In this document: piece after piece, positions 5,050-6,518 of the stretch | Position numbering within the stretch: position 1 is the stretch's first letter | Layout: each line of letters opens with the position of its first letter | DNA from: JAICNR01 sp035699465 | GTDB lineage: Bacteria; Gemmatimonadota; Gemmatimonadetes; JACCXV01; JAHWKZ01 | Assembly (NCBI GenBank): GCA_035699465.1 | Contig: DASSPT010000025.1 | Span: 1-6,518, forward strand | Direction of reading: 5' to 3' | Length of the DNA stretch: 6,518 nucleotides | Program-made: the position numbers and the translations under genes | The notes under the pieces: generated by a model | Databases searched by the model: none | Told to the model about the DNA's origin: nothing | What the model saw: the letters and a program-made list of their open reading frames with translations, nothing else

Positions 5050-6518
5050 GTCGCGACTTCTTCTTCTTCTCGGGCGGCCGATTGCAGACGGGACGATTCC
5101 TCGGCCCCGCGGCGCTCCCGGTGCTCGACGGCGGCGCGCACGAAGTCGCGGAACAGCGGATGGGGGCGGATGGGCCGCGACTTCACGTCGGGATGAAACT
5201 GGCACCCGATGAACCAGGGGTGGTCGGGGAGCTCGATCATCTCGACCAGTCGCTCGTCCGGCGAAGTCCCGCTGAACACCATGCCGTGCTCGGCCAGGAC
5301 GCCGCGATATGCGTTGTTCACCTCATAGCGATGACGGTGCCGCTCGGACACCACCTCGGCGTCGTAGATGCGGCGGGCGAGCGTGCCCTCGTGCAGCAGG
5401 CACGGATACGCGCCGAGCCGCATCGTCCCGCCCTTCGCGAGGACGCCCACCTGATCGGGCATCAGCGCGATGACGGGGTTCGCTCCATCGGGGTCGAACT
5501 CCGTCGATGTCGCGTCCTCTATTCCGCAGGCGTGGCGCGCGAACTCGATCGTCGCCATCTGCATTCCGAGGCAGATCCCGAAGAACGGCGTCCCGGTCTC
5601 GCGCGCGTATCGGATCGCCTCGATCATCCCTTCGGTGGCCCGCTCGCCGAAGCCGGGCGGCACCAGCAACCCGTCGCACCCGTCGATCTTCGCGGCCACG
5701 TTCTCCCGCGTCACTGTCTCCGAGTTGATCCATGAGATCCTGACCTCGACGTCGTTCTCCACGCCCCCGTGAACGAGCGCCTCCTCGATGGACTTGTACG
5801 AGTCGCGCAGATCCACGTACTTGCCGCAGATGGCGATGTCGACATGCGACGCCGCGTGGTAGATGCGCCCTACCATGCGGCGCCACACGGAAAGGTCCGG
5901 CTCGTCGGTCTCGAGCTCCAGGTGATCGACGACGAAGCGATCGAGGCCCTGCTCGTGGAGCGCGAGCGGTACCTGGTAGATCGACGATACGTCACGCGCG
6001 GGGATGACCGCTTCGACGGGAACGTTGCAGAAGAGCGCCATCTTGCGGCGCATCTCTTCGGTTAGCGGGTATTCGCACCGTGCGAGCAGGATATCGGGCT
6101 GGATGCCGATGGCCCGCAGCTCGCGCACGGAGTGCTGGGTCGGCTTGGTCTTCAACTCCTCGGCGGCCTTGATGAACGGGACCAGCGTCACGTGGATGAA
6201 GCACGTGTTGCGGCTCCCGTGCTCGAGGCGGAACTGCCGGATCGCCTCCAGGAACGGCAGGCTCTCGATGTCGCCCACGGTGCCGCCGATCTCGGTGATC
6301 ACGACGTCGAGATCGGGCTCCTTCTGGGGAAGCCGCGTGATCGCGCTCTTGATCTCGTCGGTGATGTGCGGGATGACCTGGACTGTAGCGCCCAGGTAGT
6401 CCCCGCGACGCTCCTTCGCGATCACCGACTGGTAGATGCGCCCGGTGGTGACGTTGTTGTCCTGCGATAGCGAGCGGTCGATGAACCGCTCGTAGTGCCC
6501 CAGATCCAGATCGGTCTC
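5046..6518 (-). CDS. pyrG: CTP synthase PyrG, 5' end missing at window edge
   Basis: PyrG aminates UTP to CTP using ATP and glutamine; here the CTP would serve Kdo activation as well as nucleotide supply. The visible 490 residues begin at ETDLDLGHYERF, matching about residue 68 of E. coli PyrG (545 residues), so roughly 67 residues with the P-loop lie beyond the right edge. In the synthase domain Asp3 and Asp5, EIGGTVGDIES (visible 76-86) and KTKPTQHSV are intact. The class I glutaminase domain has LLVPPGFGERATEG, GICLGMQ with nucleophile Cys316, ERHRHRYEVN and CQFHPDVKS with His442. The usual third triad residue Glu is Asp444 here, and the usual GGFG reads PGFG. The tail ends in four GAA-coded Glu that overlap the kdsA ribosome-binding region. 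A GTG at 6425 is an internal Val codon and not the start. The upstream promoter and perhaps kdsB lie outside the window. Confidence 0.97.
   Translation of the reverse strand, partial: ETDLDLGHYERFIDRSLSQDNNVTTGRIYQSVIAKERRGDYLGATVQVIPHITDEIKSAITRLPQKEPDLDVVITEIGGTVGDIESLPFLEAIRQFRLEHGSRNTCFIHVTLVPFIKAAEELKTKPTQHSVRELRAIGIQPDILLARCEYPLTEEMRRKMALFCNVPVEAVIPARDVSSIYQVPLALHEQGLDRFVVDHLELETDEPDLSVWRRMVGRIYHAASHVDIAICGKYVDLRDSYKSIEEALVHGGVENDVEVRISWINSETVTRENVAAKIDGCDGLLVPPGFGERATEGMIEAIRYARETGTPFFGICLGMQMATIEFARHACGIEDATSTEFDPDGANPVIALMPDQVGVLAKGGTMRLGAYPCLLHEGTLARRIYDAEVVSERHRHRYEVNNAYRGVLAEHGMVFSGTSPDERLVEMIELPDHPWFIGCQFHPDVKSRPIRPHPLFRDFVRAAVEHRERRGAEESSRLQSAAREEEEVAT
5057..5071 (-). promoter_or_regulatory. 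Purine-rich ribosome-binding region of kdsA inside the pyrG Glu tail
   Basis: On the minus strand this is GAGAAGAAGAAGAAG, ending 7 nt before the TTG start of kdsA. It is the only Shine-Dalgarno-like purine tract near that start and supports TTG at 5049. The same bases code for the Glu-Glu-Glu-Glu stretch at the PyrG C-terminus. The match to the anti-Shine-Dalgarno sequence is weak, so coupling to pyrG translation probably helps. Confidence 0.55.

Noticed and set aside
5050..5057. Perfect 8-bp palindrome GTCGCGAC before the kdsA start
   Set aside because: It is too short, and expected by chance in high-GC coding DNA. It also lies within the pyrG stop and kdsA spacing region, with no second copy noticed.
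3617..5196. Plus-strand open frames opposite kdsC, kdsA and the pyrG end
   Set aside because: They run opposite unmistakable enzyme genes and have no recognisable domain or ribosome-binding support.
5050..5205. ATG-initiated longer form of KdsA
   Set aside because: It adds 52 residues rich in Arg and Pro inside the pyrG coding region. The TTG form has exactly the expected family length.
6423..6425. GTG as the start of pyrG
   Set aside because: Translation upstream of it continues in frame with conserved CTP synthase sequence up to the window edge, so it is an internal Val codon.
1..6518. CRISPR array, tRNA, rRNA, riboswitch or integrase/transposase gene
   Set aside because: Nearly all bases are covered by overlapping coding regions of one operon. 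No regularly spaced direct repeats, RNA-gene sequence or recombinase motifs were seen.

Overview
The window is a single head-to-tail gene cluster, entirely on the minus strand, from a high-GC Gram-negative (diderm, LPS-making) bacterium. It encodes supply of Kdo, the inner-core sugar of LPS, and part of the Lpt system that carries LPS to the outer membrane. The lipoprotein-type LptC, the long OstA-like protein and the gene order suggest Gemmatimonadota or another high-GC FCB-like lineage. That placement rests on family resemblance from memory, without a search, and is only moderately supported.

Layout in transcription order (right to left): pyrG (CTP synthase, 5' end cut by the window edge, 6518-5046), kdsA (Kdo-8-phosphate synthase, 5049-4195), kdsC (Kdo-8-phosphate phosphatase, 4198-3659), kdsD (arabinose-5-phosphate isomerase, 3662-2688), lptC (probable lipoprotein, 2688-2092), an enlarged lptA/ostA-like gene (2108-927) and lptB (ABC ATPase, 930-121). 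A 116-bp palindromic repeat (1-116) starts 4 bp after the lptB stop codon and fills the left edge.

All six gene junctions overlap (four of NTGA type, one TGATG, one of 17 nt), so there is no intergenic DNA from 5 bases before the left-hand repeat to the right edge. This points to one polycistronic message with translational coupling; its promoter must lie beyond the right edge. KdsD makes arabinose-5-phosphate, KdsA condenses it with PEP, and KdsC removes the phosphate to give Kdo. PyrG makes the CTP that KdsB (not in the window) would use to activate Kdo. LptB powers extraction of finished LPS from the inner membrane through LptFG (not in the window), and LptC and the LptA-like protein pass it across the periplasm.

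The region is mostly an ordinary housekeeping envelope operon and I see no new multi-gene system. The points most worth a second look are the palindromic repeat abutting lptB, an Asp at the diagnostic metal-ligand position of KdsA, an Asp in place of the catalytic Glu of the PyrG glutaminase triad, and the TTG start of kdsA, whose ribosome-binding region is also the GAA-repeat coding for the Glu tail of PyrG.
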